The notes beneath the pieces were generated by a model. It had not been told where the DNA came from, did not search any database, and worked only from the letters and a program-made list of their open reading frames with translations. Of a stretch of 64,000 nt of DNA, positions 52,098 through 60,947 are shown in pieces. The translations under genes and the position numbers were made by a program. The first letter of the stretch is position 1. Each line of letters starts with the position of its first letter. Source of the stretch: a virus; IMG/VR virus record IMGVR_UViG_3300025168_000044, positions 26,957 to 90,956 of that record; one strand, given 5' to 3'.

Positions 52098-52185
52098 TTC
52101 TGAATTTTTTGGAGGAATTTCTAGAGGAGCAGAGAGAGAGTAAGTATAGTAAGAACTAACTTAACTAGAGAAGGGTATTAATGAA

Positions 52186-52205
52186 TCTGACGCGCAAGTA
52201 AAAAA
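52186..52205. promoter_or_regulatory. TCTGACGYGCAAGT motif, copy 1
   Basis: TCTGACGCGCAAGTAAAAA, nearly identical to 52498-52516 and close to 54048-54066. Two copies are intergenic, one lies in the primase gene. A promoter element, origin box or transcript 5' element is possible. Confidence 0.5.
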
Positions 52206-52239
52206 TTAAAAACTTTACTGACTAACTGATTGAAGAAAA

Positions 52240-52273
52240 CCTCAGTATCTAAAGAGGATAAAAGATACTGAGG
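52240..52273. other. 10-bp inverted repeat, possible small RNA hairpin
   Basis: CCTCAGTATC (52240-52249) and GATACTGAGG (52264-52273) are perfect arms with a 14-base loop. A short U-rich stretch follows on the minus strand only. No gene ends here, so a non-coding RNA or DNA-binding site is as likely as a terminator. Confidence 0.5.
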
Positions 52274-52454
52274 CAGGAAAATTATGAACTGACAAACCTT
52301 GGATGAACTTTAATCTTCTTAGCGACTAGGAAGGATAAGTCTCTGATATGAAGAAGATATTATTGTTTGCATTTGTCAGTCAAATCAAAATGAAATGACA
52401 ATATGAACTCAGTCAGACACAACTGCAAGCATTATTTTTAATTTATTTTTGTAC

Positions 52455-52482
52455 TTGACATGGTCTTTTCTATCTATATAGT
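52455..52482 (+). promoter_or_regulatory. Early sigma-70 promoter for replication operon
   Basis: A consensus TTGACA (52455-52460) and TATAGT (52477-52482) are 16 bases apart, 50 bases before the first replication-operon gene. The expected start of transcription (about 52489) places the second TCTGACGTGCAAGT motif at the RNA 5' end. Confidence 0.65.
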
Positions 52483-52497
52483 ACTGTATATTTTTCA

Positions 52498-52517
52498 TCT
52501 GACGTGCAAGTAAAAAT
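52498..52517. promoter_or_regulatory. TCTGACGYGCAAGT motif, copy 2
   Basis: TCTGACGTGCAAGTAAAAA follows the early promoter and ends 15 bases before the first start codon of the replication operon, where it could act on the leader RNA or as an operator. Confidence 0.5.
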
Positions 52518-52531
52518 AAATATAAATAAAA

Positions 52532-53344
52532 ATGGATCACAAAAATATTATATATAGACCCTATGTTGGAGATGTACCTATAGGGGAAGCTCATCAATCA
52601 CTTATGAGAAAACAAAGGGCTAATGAAGAAAAAGATCAAATTGATTTTCAAATTTCAAATATAGATTTAACTAACACAGATATATCTCAAATTGATAGAG
52701 CCACTGCTAAATCAATTATTGAACGCTATGAATATCTTCAATGTATGCCAGCAATATCGTTATTTCATTTTGGAATAACATTTAAAACATCTGCTGGGCC
52801 TAAACTGGGAGGTGTTCTAGTTTATAGTTATGATTATGCAAAAAATTTAGGTCATTGGGATAAGTATGGATACACAGATAACATGCTTCTGTTGGCTAGA
52901 GGGGTTTGTATCTGGTGGACACCAAAGAACACAGCTTCATTCTTTATTTCTCGTGTGAATAAATGGATACAGAAAAATACAGAGTACCGAGTTGTTACAG
53001 CAACTGTAGATACTATGGCAGGAGAGATAGGAACCATTTATCAATCATTGAACTGGGATTACATAGGTTCAATGAGAAGGGCAAACCCTAACGTAAAAAA
53101 TGGTAAAAAGCGTTTTGCAGTTCTTATTGATGGTAAATTGTATGGTTCAAGGTCTATTAGGGCAATTGTGGGAAATCAGCGTAAAGATGATATTTTAGCC
53201 AAGTTCCCTACTGCTCAGTTTGTGGGGCAAACAGAAAAAGAAAGATACTTTACATTCCTTGGAAAAAAGATAGAGCGTAAAAATTTGCGTAAAAGCATCG
53301 AACATTTAATTATTCCTTATCCAAAAAGAAATGAACTACTCTGA
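52532..53344 (+). CDS. Mom-like GNAT-fold protein (possible DNA modifier)
   Basis: A 270-residue protein. The central region (about 60-190) follows the GNAT/Mom pattern: LGGVLVYSYDYAKNL, then NMLLLARGVCIWWTPKNTAS, FFISRVNKWI, VVTATVDTMAGEIGTIYQSL and NWDYIGSMRR, where the G.IYQ..NW.Y.G strand is typical of Mom-like phage acyltransferases. Mom of phage Mu modifies adenines against restriction; here that is inference. It is first in the replication operon and overlaps the primase start by 14 bases. Confidence 0.55.
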   Translation: MDHKNIIYRPYVGDVPIGEAHQSLMRKQRANEEKDQIDFQISNIDLTNTDISQIDRATAKSIIERYEYLQCMPAISLFHFGITFKTSAGPKLGGVLVYSYDYAKNLGHWDKYGYTDNMLLLARGVCIWWTPKNTASFFISRVNKWIQKNTEYRVVTATVDTMAGEIGTIYQSLNWDYIGSMRRANPNVKNGKKRFAVLIDGKLYGSRSIRAIVGNQRKDDILAKFPTAQFVGQTEKERYFTFLGKKIERKNLRKSIEHLIIPYPKRNELL

Positions 53345-54209
53345 AATAGATAAAATAATCAAAAATTTCAGACTCACTCAAATGGACTATGGAAGATTTG
53401 ATTGTCCAATCTGTAAAGGAAGACGTACACTTACAGTAAGTGTATCTGAGGCAGACGATTCAGTAGTGTATAATTGCTTTAAGGCAATTTGTCAGGTGAG
53501 AGGAAAGATAAGTCTAGATAATAAGAGACACAATCTGACTAGAGTTGCTAGTTTCTTAAACAAAGAAGAATTTAACTCAAATACAGTAAAAATTAAAAAT
53601 GAAGTTCCTTTAGTGTTAGGGCATATAGGAAATCATCAAGAAAAGATAAAATTTTTAGAGAAGTATAATTTAGATTATAAAATATTAAACAATCTACGAT
53701 TACAAATCAGTTATGATCCAAGAAAACATAGAATATTATTTCAGAATAAATATTTATACAATAATTTTGCGATGGGTAGAACTTTATTTGACAGAATAAA
53801 ACCTAAATGGTTAGTCTATGGAGAAAAACCTTCTTTATTTATAGTTGATAGTAGGGTTAAACCTAAAGAATCTTACAAAAGTGTAGTGCTAGTGGAGGAT
53901 GTATTGTCAGCTATTAAATTAACTTACCTGACTGATTCACTGGGAGTTTCTTTGCTAGGCACTAGCCTATCAGACAATGCAATTTTGAGCTTACAACAAT
54001 TGATAAAAGAGAGATTCTGGATAAATTCTATTTTTGTCTGTTTAGATTCTGACGCACAAGTGAAAAATTTGGGATTAGAAGCAAAGATAAAAGTCTATTT
54101 TCCTAATAAGAAAGTAGATTCGATTCATCTTAACAACCTTACTCTACATGGAGGAAAAGATATAAAAGATTTAGATGATAATACAATTAAAAATTTACTG
54201 GCTATATAA
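53331..54209 (+). CDS. DNA primase (zinc finger plus TOPRIM)
   Basis: A 292-residue protein with the primase half of T7 gp4 arrangement. The N-terminal zinc finger has Cys25, Cys28 (DCPICKG), Cys49 and Cys54. The TOPRIM part has VVLVEDVLSAIKL (about 182-194) and IFVCLDSDAQ (about 232-241). The helicase is on a separate gene downstream (54568), not fused as in T7. Makes RNA primers for lagging-strand synthesis. The 14-base overlap with the preceding gene implies coupled translation. Confidence 0.82.
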   Translation: MNYSEIDKIIKNFRLTQMDYGRFDCPICKGRRTLTVSVSEADDSVVYNCFKAICQVRGKISLDNKRHNLTRVASFLNKEEFNSNTVKIKNEVPLVLGHIGNHQEKIKFLEKYNLDYKILNNLRLQISYDPRKHRILFQNKYLYNNFAMGRTLFDRIKPKWLVYGEKPSLFIVDSRVKPKESYKSVVLVEDVLSAIKLTYLTDSLGVSLLGTSLSDNAILSLQQLIKERFWINSIFVCLDSDAQVKNLGLEAKIKVYFPNKKVDSIHLNNLTLHGGKDIKDLDDNTIKNLLAI

Positions 54210-54229
54210 TAAAGAGAGGTAAGACAAAA

Positions 54230-54544
54230 ATGAAATGTAGAGCGATATTGAACATAGACTTTTTTATGCCAGGACGTTGGGATAATAATCAGAGTGAAGA
54301 GTTGAAAGATTTTAGGAGATATTTAGAAGATCAACTAGATGATATTGTCAACAAACAAATATCTGATCCTTCATCTCCTTTTAAATTTTTGTACGAAATA
54401 GAAGAGGAAAGAAACGTAGTAGTTAGAGAAAGGCGAGGTAGGGGAACAGATTTAAAGGAATGGACTTTAGTCAAGCATCCTGTACGAAGTAAAATTGTAA
54501 GAAAAGAAAAGAAAAAAATATATAAACAAAGATGTAAATACTAA
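54230..54544 (+). CDS. Small basic protein in replication operon
   Basis: A 104-residue protein with an RNIDF/MPGRWDN-like start, an acidic middle (SEELKDFRRYLEDQLDDIVN) and a very basic end (VRSKIVRKEKKKIYKQRC). It lies between primase and helicase genes. No family recognised; nucleic-acid binding is possible. Confidence 0.55.
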   Translation: MKCRAILNIDFFMPGRWDNNQSEELKDFRRYLEDQLDDIVNKQISDPSSPFKFLYEIEEERNVVVRERRGRGTDLKEWTLVKHPVRSKIVRKEKKKIYKQRCKY

Positions 54545-54567
54545 CGTTTAAGGATGAATGAGGGAAA

Positions 54568-55836
54568 ATGTCTGAGATTCAAAACGTAGAAATTAATCTA
54601 CTGTCTAGATTATTAAACAAGCAAAACTACTTAGCTGTCAAAAATTACTTATCTAAAGAATTGTTTAGTGAAGACTTACACGATCTTTATGGTTTGATTA
54701 TCGAAGGGTACGAAACTCACCCAACTCTAGAAGGATTAGACATTCAAGGGTTGACTGCACTAAACAAGATAAAAGATCCTTATCAGAGTTTAAGCAAGTT
54801 AAGACTTTTTGAAAATATCCTTTTTGAATTAAATGATACCAATATAAATACTGAAAGTAATTCTTTAGCCAATACGGAACTTCTCGTTTCGTATGTAAGA
54901 AGTTTAAACCATCAGTTATTGGGGCAACAGATAGCTTCACTAGGCATGAGCTTTGCGAAAGGAAGTACAGATTCAATAGATGAAGTTACTGAGTTATTAA
55001 ATAAGTACAATAATCTAGAAGATTTTCTGGATGAGTTTGGGGAAGAGACTACTCAAGACATTGATAAACTATTAGAAGAGAGTAGTAACACTAATAGATT
55101 ACAATTCAACTTAGAGTCTTTAGCTAGAAATGTATATGGGATAGGTAGAGGGGAATTTGGTGCTATTTTTGCTCTGCCAGAGACTGGTAAATCAGCTTTT
55201 GCCCTACATCTATGCTTTGGGGAAAATGGGTTTGCTGAACAAGGTAATAGAGTTTTGTATTTAGGTAATGAAGAGAGAACGAGCAGAATGATGCTTAGAG
55301 CAATTTCTTGTTATACAGGAATGACGAGGGATGAGTTGGAGTTGAATGTAGAAGAAGCTAGGGAAAAGTTTAGTCAAATATCTGCGAATGTAATAATGAA
55401 GGATATACAGGATTGGACTTTACCTAAAATAGAGAAATACATAAATAAAATTGAACCTGCTGTAGTAGTGTTAGACCAAGGGGATAAAGTTACCATGCAT
55501 GGGCAGTATTCAGCTTCACATGAAAGACTAAGAGAATTATTTAAATCACTAAGAGAGTTAGCTAAAAGAACTAATGTGGCGTTACTAACTGTATCTCAAG
55601 CATCTGCTGACGCTAGAGGTAGAACTAGACTTACAGCTATGGATATGGAAGGAAGCAAAATCGGTAAATCAGCAGAAACGGATCTTATAATAGGCATAGC
55701 TAAAGCTAATAATGACAATGAAGATAATGAGGAGGATACAACGAGATTCATAACTGTCAGTAAAAATAAGATATCAGGTTGGCATGGAACTATCGTTGTC
55801 AACATCAATTCAGAATTGAGTCAATATGGAGTTTGA
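54568..55836 (+). CDS. DnaB-like replicative helicase
   Basis: A 422-residue protein. A helical N-terminal part (1-170) precedes a RecA-fold motor: IGRGEFGAIFALPETGKSAF with the P-loop ALPETGKS (202-209, Gly207-Lys208-Ser209, Pro in place of the usual Gly at the first position), NEERTSRMMLR (motif H1a) and VVVLDQGDKV (Walker B). LTVSQASADARGR is the usual sensor region. ATP-driven 5'-3' unwinding at the fork, paired with the separate primase. Confidence 0.85.
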   Translation: MSEIQNVEINLLSRLLNKQNYLAVKNYLSKELFSEDLHDLYGLIIEGYETHPTLEGLDIQGLTALNKIKDPYQSLSKLRLFENILFELNDTNINTESNSLANTELLVSYVRSLNHQLLGQQIASLGMSFAKGSTDSIDEVTELLNKYNNLEDFLDEFGEETTQDIDKLLEESSNTNRLQFNLESLARNVYGIGRGEFGAIFALPETGKSAFALHLCFGENGFAEQGNRVLYLGNEERTSRMMLRAISCYTGMTRDELELNVEEAREKFSQISANVIMKDIQDWTLPKIEKYINKIEPAVVVLDQGDKVTMHGQYSASHERLRELFKSLRELAKRTNVALLTVSQASADARGRTRLTAMDMEGSKIGKSAETDLIIGIAKANNDNEDNEEDTTRFITVSKNKISGWHGTIVVNINSELSQYGV

Positions 55837-55839
55837 TTT

Positions 55840-56469
55840 ATGCCAGAAAAACTTAGCAGATTTGCATATGATCCTAAATTTTCTTTAAATGATGAGACTA
55901 AAATTACAGTTAATTTTACTAAAGAAGATTTACACAAAATTGAACAATATTCTAATAACGTGGTTGAGTTCCACGATAAGCTACAAACAGGTTGGAAAAA
56001 TAAACCTTCATTAAAAGAATCTCTAGAAGTTGGATATAGAGGCGAAATAGCTTTTTCTAAAATATTTAATTTGCCAATGAACGATCAGCTTACATTTGGA
56101 GATAATGGAGTTGATTTTTGGTTTTATGGATTGTCCGTTGACGTAAAGACAATTTCTAAGTCAGATCATAAGTTAATGTTTTCATCTCTTGAAGCCATTA
56201 AAGCAGACATAATAGTTTTGTTTTTTAGCTACTCAATAGAATCTGCGAGTATGTTGGGCTTTACTACTAAGGATGATCTACTTAACGATCTTCTACCTAA
56301 AGATTATTTTGTAGAACTAGACATGGGGTTTGGGCCTAGATACTGCTTAGACAAGAAGTTCTTAAAATCTGTAAAAGAGTTACTGTATCATGATCTAGTT
56401 CTAAGGAACTCAGGCGCTATTTCAATCAGTCAAAAAAATGGAGATAAGTTTATATATGAACCTATTTAA
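55840..56469 (+). CDS. PD-(D/E)XK nuclease-like protein
   Basis: A 209-residue protein. YRGEIAFSKIF (about 63-73) supplies a Glu, DNGVDFWFYGLSVDVKT (about 87-103) an Asp and a DxK pair, the layout of PD-(D/E)XK nucleases. It starts three bases after the helicase stop and precedes PolA, so a recombination or repair role in replication is likely. Substrate unknown. Confidence 0.6.
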   Translation: MPEKLSRFAYDPKFSLNDETKITVNFTKEDLHKIEQYSNNVVEFHDKLQTGWKNKPSLKESLEVGYRGEIAFSKIFNLPMNDQLTFGDNGVDFWFYGLSVDVKTISKSDHKLMFSSLEAIKADIIVLFFSYSIESASMLGFTTKDDLLNDLLPKDYFVELDMGFGPRYCLDKKFLKSVKELLYHDLVLRNSGAISISQKNGDKFIYEPI

Positions 56470-56504
56470 ATTAACTTATTAAAATACTTATAGAACAAAT
56501 CAAA

Positions 56505-58754
56505 ATGAAACGATCAACATTCTACACAGAAAAATATAATATAGTGTTTAACTGTAATTTTCCTACTTTGGTCATTGACCTAGAGACTACAGTAAAAAGA
56601 GATAAGGAACGAGGAATTACAGATAACTCTCCGTATAACCCTGAGAATAAAATAGTTTCAATCCATTATTGTGTAGTAGAAAATACTGAAGAAGAAGTTT
56701 ATAAAATAAATGAACCAAAAAGTATTATCTTAAATCATAAAGATGTAGAAAAAGATCATTCATATTTTACGAAAGTGAATGAAGAGTTAAAAGAATTACA
56801 AAAAACAGTAAGTAGATGTCAGGTATGGTGCGCCCATAACAGTAAGTTCGATCTGTCATATATGAGGCAGACTCAAAACCTACCTACTATGCCTGTATTT
56901 TTGTGGGATACAATGGTTGTTGAGTACCTATTAGCTAGAGGCATGAGACTACCTTTATCCTTGGCTAAAACTGCTGTAAGGCGAAATGCCCCAAATAAAA
57001 AAAGTGATTTAGTCGATACATTATTCAAGAAAGGGGATGGCATAGGATTTGACGAAATTCCTTTAGATATTCTTCTGGAATATGCAGAACAAGATGTTTT
57101 GACTACAGCACATATTTACATAGAGCAGAGAAGATTGATGGAGGAACAGAGGAATGTAGGGTTACAGCCTCTGGTGTATATGTGTAATGAATTCGCTAAA
57201 ACATTACAAGGCATCGAAAGCAACGGTATACCTATAGATTTAAACAGACTCAAAGAAGTTGAAAAAAATTATGTAAAAGAGAAAGAAGAATTATTGATTG
57301 GCCTAAATGAAATGTCTAAATTTTTAATGGGAGATAAACCTGTTAATTTAAATTCTGGAGCAGACATATCAGAACTAATCTATTCAAGAAAAATAGTAGA
57401 CAAGCAATATCATAAAAGAATTTTTAATATCGGGTGTGATGATAAAGGAAAATCTTTGCGTCCACCGAAAATGAGTACTAAAGATTTTAGATACGAAATA
57501 AGATCAAATTTTAATGTTATAAAAAAACAAAAATCTCAGCACTGCTCAGACTGTAAAGGCAAAGGAAAGATTTTTAAAATTAAGAAAAACGGAGAAAGGT
57601 ACAAACGTGAAAATATATGTGGGGAATGTAACGGAGAAGGATTTATCTATAATGATACATCAGAAACTGCAGGACTGAAACTTAGCCCTGATAATCCTCA
57701 TGACTGTTCAGTTCATGGGTTTAAATCAGATAGAAAAACTATTGAGAAATTACTGACTAAGCTGGAGATTTGGGAAGATACTCCCAAAAAGGATGTAGCT
57801 AAAAGATTTTTATCTTCTTATATCAGATTATCTTCAATCAATACCTATCTAGAGAGTTTTGTTAAAGGTATTAAATACTGGACTAGATCTGCCTCTTCTC
57901 TACTCCATCCTAATTTTAACCAATGCATAACCAGAACTGGAAGACTGAGTAGTTCAAATCCTAACTTTCAGAATCAGCCGAAAGGTAGATTATTCCCCGT
58001 CAGGCAATGTGTAGTGAGTAGATGGGCTGATAGGGGAGGAAAGATTTTAGAAGCGGATTACTCAGGTCTAGAATTTAGGATTGCTGGTGAACTTTCCAAA
58101 GATCCTCAGATCATAAAAGATATTTTAGAAGGTAGAGATGTTCATAAGCAAACTGCATCAATCATTAACCAATGTAAAGAAGGAGATGTAACTAAACAGA
58201 TGCGGCAGGAAGCGAAAAAATATACTTTTGCTCCTCTTTACGGTGGTCAAGGCGCAGGTGAACCACCCCATATTGCAACCTATTTTAAGGAGTATTTTAA
58301 AATTTATGAACGATTAAGAGCATGGCATGACGAGTTACAGACTGAAGCTGTAAAGTTTGGTACTGTAACTACCCCGTCTGGAAGAGAGTTTTTCTTTCCA
58401 GACACTGTTCGATTATCTAATGGTGGGTCTTCAAACGCTACCAACATTAAAAATTATCCAGTTCAATCATTCGCTACGGCAGACATAGTTCCTCTTGCAG
58501 TTCATCGAATGAATTCAGCCTTAGATACGATGAATTCTCTCGTTATTATAACTGTACATGATTCTATTGTGATTGATGTGTACCCAGACGAATTGGATAA
58601 GATAATTGAACTTTTAGTTTTTACAATGACAGATCTTCCAGACGAATTTCTTGCTAGATTCAACTACTTAATATCTACTCCTTTAGATATTGAAATACAG
58701 ATTGGAGATAACTGGATGGAAATGGAAGAAATTACTATACCAGAAATAGTTTAA
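56505..58754 (+). CDS. polA: Family A DNA polymerase with DnaJ-type zinc finger
   Basis: A 749-residue replicative polymerase. 3'-5' exonuclease: Asp25/Glu27 (VIDLET), Asn112/Asp116 (HNSKFD), Asp197 (YAEQD). Residues about 345-382 form a zinc module: CSDCKGKGK (Cys347, Cys350) and CGECNGEGF (Cys372, Cys375), as in the DnaJ central domain. Polymerase: motif A DYSGLEFR (Asp518), O-helix R567-K571-F575-Y579, motif C VHDS (His685, Asp686). Residue 575 is the position of E. coli Phe762 and is Phe here, a state often linked to virulent phages. The same fusion is the hallmark of HMO-2011-type phages. No 5'-3' exonuclease domain. Confidence 0.95.
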   Translation: MKRSTFYTEKYNIVFNCNFPTLVIDLETTVKRDKERGITDNSPYNPENKIVSIHYCVVENTEEEVYKINEPKSIILNHKDVEKDHSYFTKVNEELKELQKTVSRCQVWCAHNSKFDLSYMRQTQNLPTMPVFLWDTMVVEYLLARGMRLPLSLAKTAVRRNAPNKKSDLVDTLFKKGDGIGFDEIPLDILLEYAEQDVLTTAHIYIEQRRLMEEQRNVGLQPLVYMCNEFAKTLQGIESNGIPIDLNRLKEVEKNYVKEKEELLIGLNEMSKFLMGDKPVNLNSGADISELIYSRKIVDKQYHKRIFNIGCDDKGKSLRPPKMSTKDFRYEIRSNFNVIKKQKSQHCSDCKGKGKIFKIKKNGERYKRENICGECNGEGFIYNDTSETAGLKLSPDNPHDCSVHGFKSDRKTIEKLLTKLEIWEDTPKKDVAKRFLSSYIRLSSINTYLESFVKGIKYWTRSASSLLHPNFNQCITRTGRLSSSNPNFQNQPKGRLFPVRQCVVSRWADRGGKILEADYSGLEFRIAGELSKDPQIIKDILEGRDVHKQTASIINQCKEGDVTKQMRQEAKKYTFAPLYGGQGAGEPPHIATYFKEYFKIYERLRAWHDELQTEAVKFGTVTTPSGREFFFPDTVRLSNGGSSNATNIKNYPVQSFATADIVPLAVHRMNSALDTMNSLVIITVHDSIVIDVYPDELDKIIELLVFTMTDLPDEFLARFNYLISTPLDIEIQIGDNWMEMEEITIPEIV

Positions 58755-58766
58755 ATATAGGTTAAT

Positions 58767-59681
58767 ATGCCAGAAAAATTAAGTGCTGATCAGATGAAAG
58801 ATCTTTCCGTTCCTGCTGAAATGTTGGAAGAAACGCTCAAAGCATTGGGAGCAGGTACTAAAAATATTGAGAGATTACCAAATCTTAAAGTTCAGTTAGC
58901 TAAAAAAGATGATCAAAATCGGAGAGTGCCAGAAGGACATTTCTTTCTAAAGCATCCACAGATTGAACCTGCGTACTCTCCAAGGGTAGTATTTCGGCCT
59001 TTATCAATGCTCTACCAATGGATTGACTATGATCAAGAGAATAACTCTGTGAAGAATAAAACTATCCTAGTTTCTAACTTCCAAGCAGAGCCTAGAGATC
59101 AGCTTGGTACAGTAAGATGTGGTAAACCTACTTCTAAAGTATTTAGAGATTTACCTAAATTTGAACAAAAGAAGTATGGGACTATTCGATGTTTCAGACA
59201 GTTGAGAGGAGTAGTGTCTTTTACTGGCACTACTGCAGATAAAGAAAAAGTAGAGTTCGATAGATCACCTTGCATCCTTCTGTTGAAAGGAAGTAATTTT
59301 ATTCCATTCGATAATCAGGTAGTCAATACACTACCTGCTAGTAGACTCTTCCATGAATTTAATGTTCAGCTTGAAGCTGAAGAAATGATTAATGGAGCAG
59401 TAACTTACTACGTCATTAAATTTACGCCTGATTATGCTAAACCTTTAGTTTTTGACCCAGAAACAGTCAAAACTATGACTATGTTCAAGGATATGATTCA
59501 AATGGAAAATGTTTCTATTGAAACGCAACATCAGAATAATTTGGCTAAGAATCAAGGTAAGCAGTATGGAACGAAAATTGATAAAGAAGAACAAGTACTT
59601 ACTGCGAAAATCATAAATCCTCATGGTGAGACTGAAGAGGAATATGATGATGATTCTTTAGATGATGACTTCAATAATTAA
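58767..59681 (+). CDS. Probable single-stranded DNA-binding protein
   Basis: A 304-residue protein just after PolA. A beta-rich core (about 60-240: PRVVFRPLSMLYQWIDYD, GTIRCFRQLRGVVSFTG) is followed by a strongly acidic tail (EEEYDDDSLDDDFNN), the usual partner-binding end of phage SSBs. No OB-fold motif is provable by eye, so the assignment rests on position and tail. Confidence 0.6.
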   Translation: MPEKLSADQMKDLSVPAEMLEETLKALGAGTKNIERLPNLKVQLAKKDDQNRRVPEGHFFLKHPQIEPAYSPRVVFRPLSMLYQWIDYDQENNSVKNKTILVSNFQAEPRDQLGTVRCGKPTSKVFRDLPKFEQKKYGTIRCFRQLRGVVSFTGTTADKEKVEFDRSPCILLLKGSNFIPFDNQVVNTLPASRLFHEFNVQLEAEEMINGAVTYYVIKFTPDYAKPLVFDPETVKTMTMFKDMIQMENVSIETQHQNNLAKNQGKQYGTKIDKEEQVLTAKIINPHGETEEEYDDDSLDDDFNN

Positions 59682-59703
59682 TTTTATTACTAATAATTTA
59701 TAA

Positions 59704-60027
59704 ATGAACCAGCAGAAGAATAGAGGGATTTTTCCTAAAACTTTTTTGACTAATAAGACAAAGAGAGAACTGGGGAAAGTTAGAGAATCTTGTGATCTGC
59801 TGGTACAACAGACTAGCCCATTTTTAGAAAAAGAATCTACAGACTTTGGTGAGATAGAAAAAGACAGTGAACACTATGAAGCTATAAAAAAATACATGGA
59901 GAAAGGAGGGACGATAAAAAAATATAAACCTTTACTACAAAAAATAGAAGTAGATCAAAATGTAGTAGACGAAAAAGATATAAAAGACATAAAAAATTTT
60001 AAATTAGGATTTCAGAAACTAGAATAA
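59704..60027 (+). CDS. Small unknown protein, replication operon
   Basis: A 107-residue lysine/glutamate-rich protein (KRELGKVRESCDLLVQQTSP..., MEKGGTIKKYKPLLQKIEVD). No known domain. It lies between the SSB-like gene and a nuclease gene. Confidence 0.55.
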   Translation: MNQQKNRGIFPKTFLTNKTKRELGKVRESCDLLVQQTSPFLEKESTDFGEIEKDSEHYEAIKKYMEKGGTIKKYKPLLQKIEVDQNVVDEKDIKDIKNFKLGFQKLE

Positions 60028-60032
60028 TTATT

Positions 60033-60938
60033 ATGATTTCTCTTATAGAAGTAAAAATAAAAAATGTACTAGAAAAGTTGAGCAACAATAAACATTCAGA
60101 GGTAGCACCAGAAGAAAAGATAGATAAGCTAATTGATGAAGCATGTGTAGAATTTAAGTTAGTACTTGAAAAACAATTCAAAAGGAAAAAAGAAAAGTTC
60201 AGACTACGTTCCTCAAATGTTGGAAAGCCTACTTGTCAATTACAGCTAGAGAAGAAAGAGTTACAAGAAGAAGAAATAAACCCACTTCCATACAATCATT
60301 TTACTAGAATGGTTTTGGGTGATCTATCTGAAATTATTGTTAATTTTATTATAAAACTTACTGACATAAAAATTACTGGGGCAAAAAATAAAATAAGATG
60401 GGATTTATTTGGTGGTAACAAGAAATATCCTGTTATTGAGGGGGAGAATGATATCGAACTGGAAGAGAAAGTTTATGACATAAAATCCTCCAGTCCTTGG
60501 GCCTATGAGAATAAATGGATGAAAGGATTTTCTGGAGTTGCAGGTACAGATAATTTTGGCTATATTGACCAACTTCTTTCTTACTCTTTACCTCAGAATA
60601 AAAGACCTGGAGGTTGGATTGTCTTAAATAAATCTACAGGAGAAATAACTGTAGTTGAATTTTCTATGTTAGAAACTGAGCAGAAACAAGAAGTTGCAAA
60701 AATAAAAGAAACTATAAAGTACATTACAGAGGATCATTCTTTTAAAAAATGTTTTGATGAACAGGATGAATATTTCTACAGAAAACCTACAGGCAATAAA
60801 AAATTGCCTGTAACCTGTAGTTTCTGTAGTTTTGTAAGACATTGCTGGCCGGATGCTCAGTATCTTCCTCAAGCCAGATCAAAAGCTCAAAATCCAAAAA
60901 TGGTTTGGTACACTCATTATACTGAAGAAGATGAATAA
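60033..60938 (+). CDS. RecB/Cas4-like PD-(D/E)XK exonuclease
   Basis: A 301-residue protein. EGENDIELEEKVYDIKSSSP (about 131-150) holds the nuclease core (Glu, Asp, D-I-K). TRMVLGDLSEIIVNFI is the preceding helix and CSFCSFVRHCWPDAQYL (about 267-283) a C-terminal Cys cluster, the arrangement of RecB/Cas4-type exonucleases, often with an iron-sulfur cluster. It probably degrades or recombines DNA, in line with a gp6-like job in T7. Confidence 0.72.
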   Translation: MISLIEVKIKNVLEKLSNNKHSEVAPEEKIDKLIDEACVEFKLVLEKQFKRKKEKFRLRSSNVGKPTCQLQLEKKELQEEEINPLPYNHFTRMVLGDLSEIIVNFIIKLTDIKITGAKNKIRWDLFGGNKKYPVIEGENDIELEEKVYDIKSSSPWAYENKWMKGFSGVAGTDNFGYIDQLLSYSLPQNKRPGGWIVLNKSTGEITVVEFSMLETEQKQEVAKIKETIKYITEDHSFKKCFDEQDEYFYRKPTGNKKLPVTCSFCSFVRHCWPDAQYLPQARSKAQNPKMVWYTHYTEEDE

Positions 60939-60947
60939 GGAGCAGGG

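Larger units (their letters stand above)
51804..52531. promoter_or_regulatory. Divergent early control region with repeats
   Basis: About 730 bases without a convincing gene, between the leftward accessory operon and the rightward replication operon. It contains the 24-bp tandem repeats, two copies of a TCTGACG-motif, a 10-bp hairpin and the early promoter listed separately. This is the likely site of early control and possibly the replication origin. Confidence 0.5.

Noticed and set aside
51962-52159. A 65-residue plus-strand reading frame through the 24-bp repeat
   Set aside because: Its protein is a simple repeat (FFYEKVIF) created by the repeat, with no start signal and very biased residues. 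Treated as non-coding.
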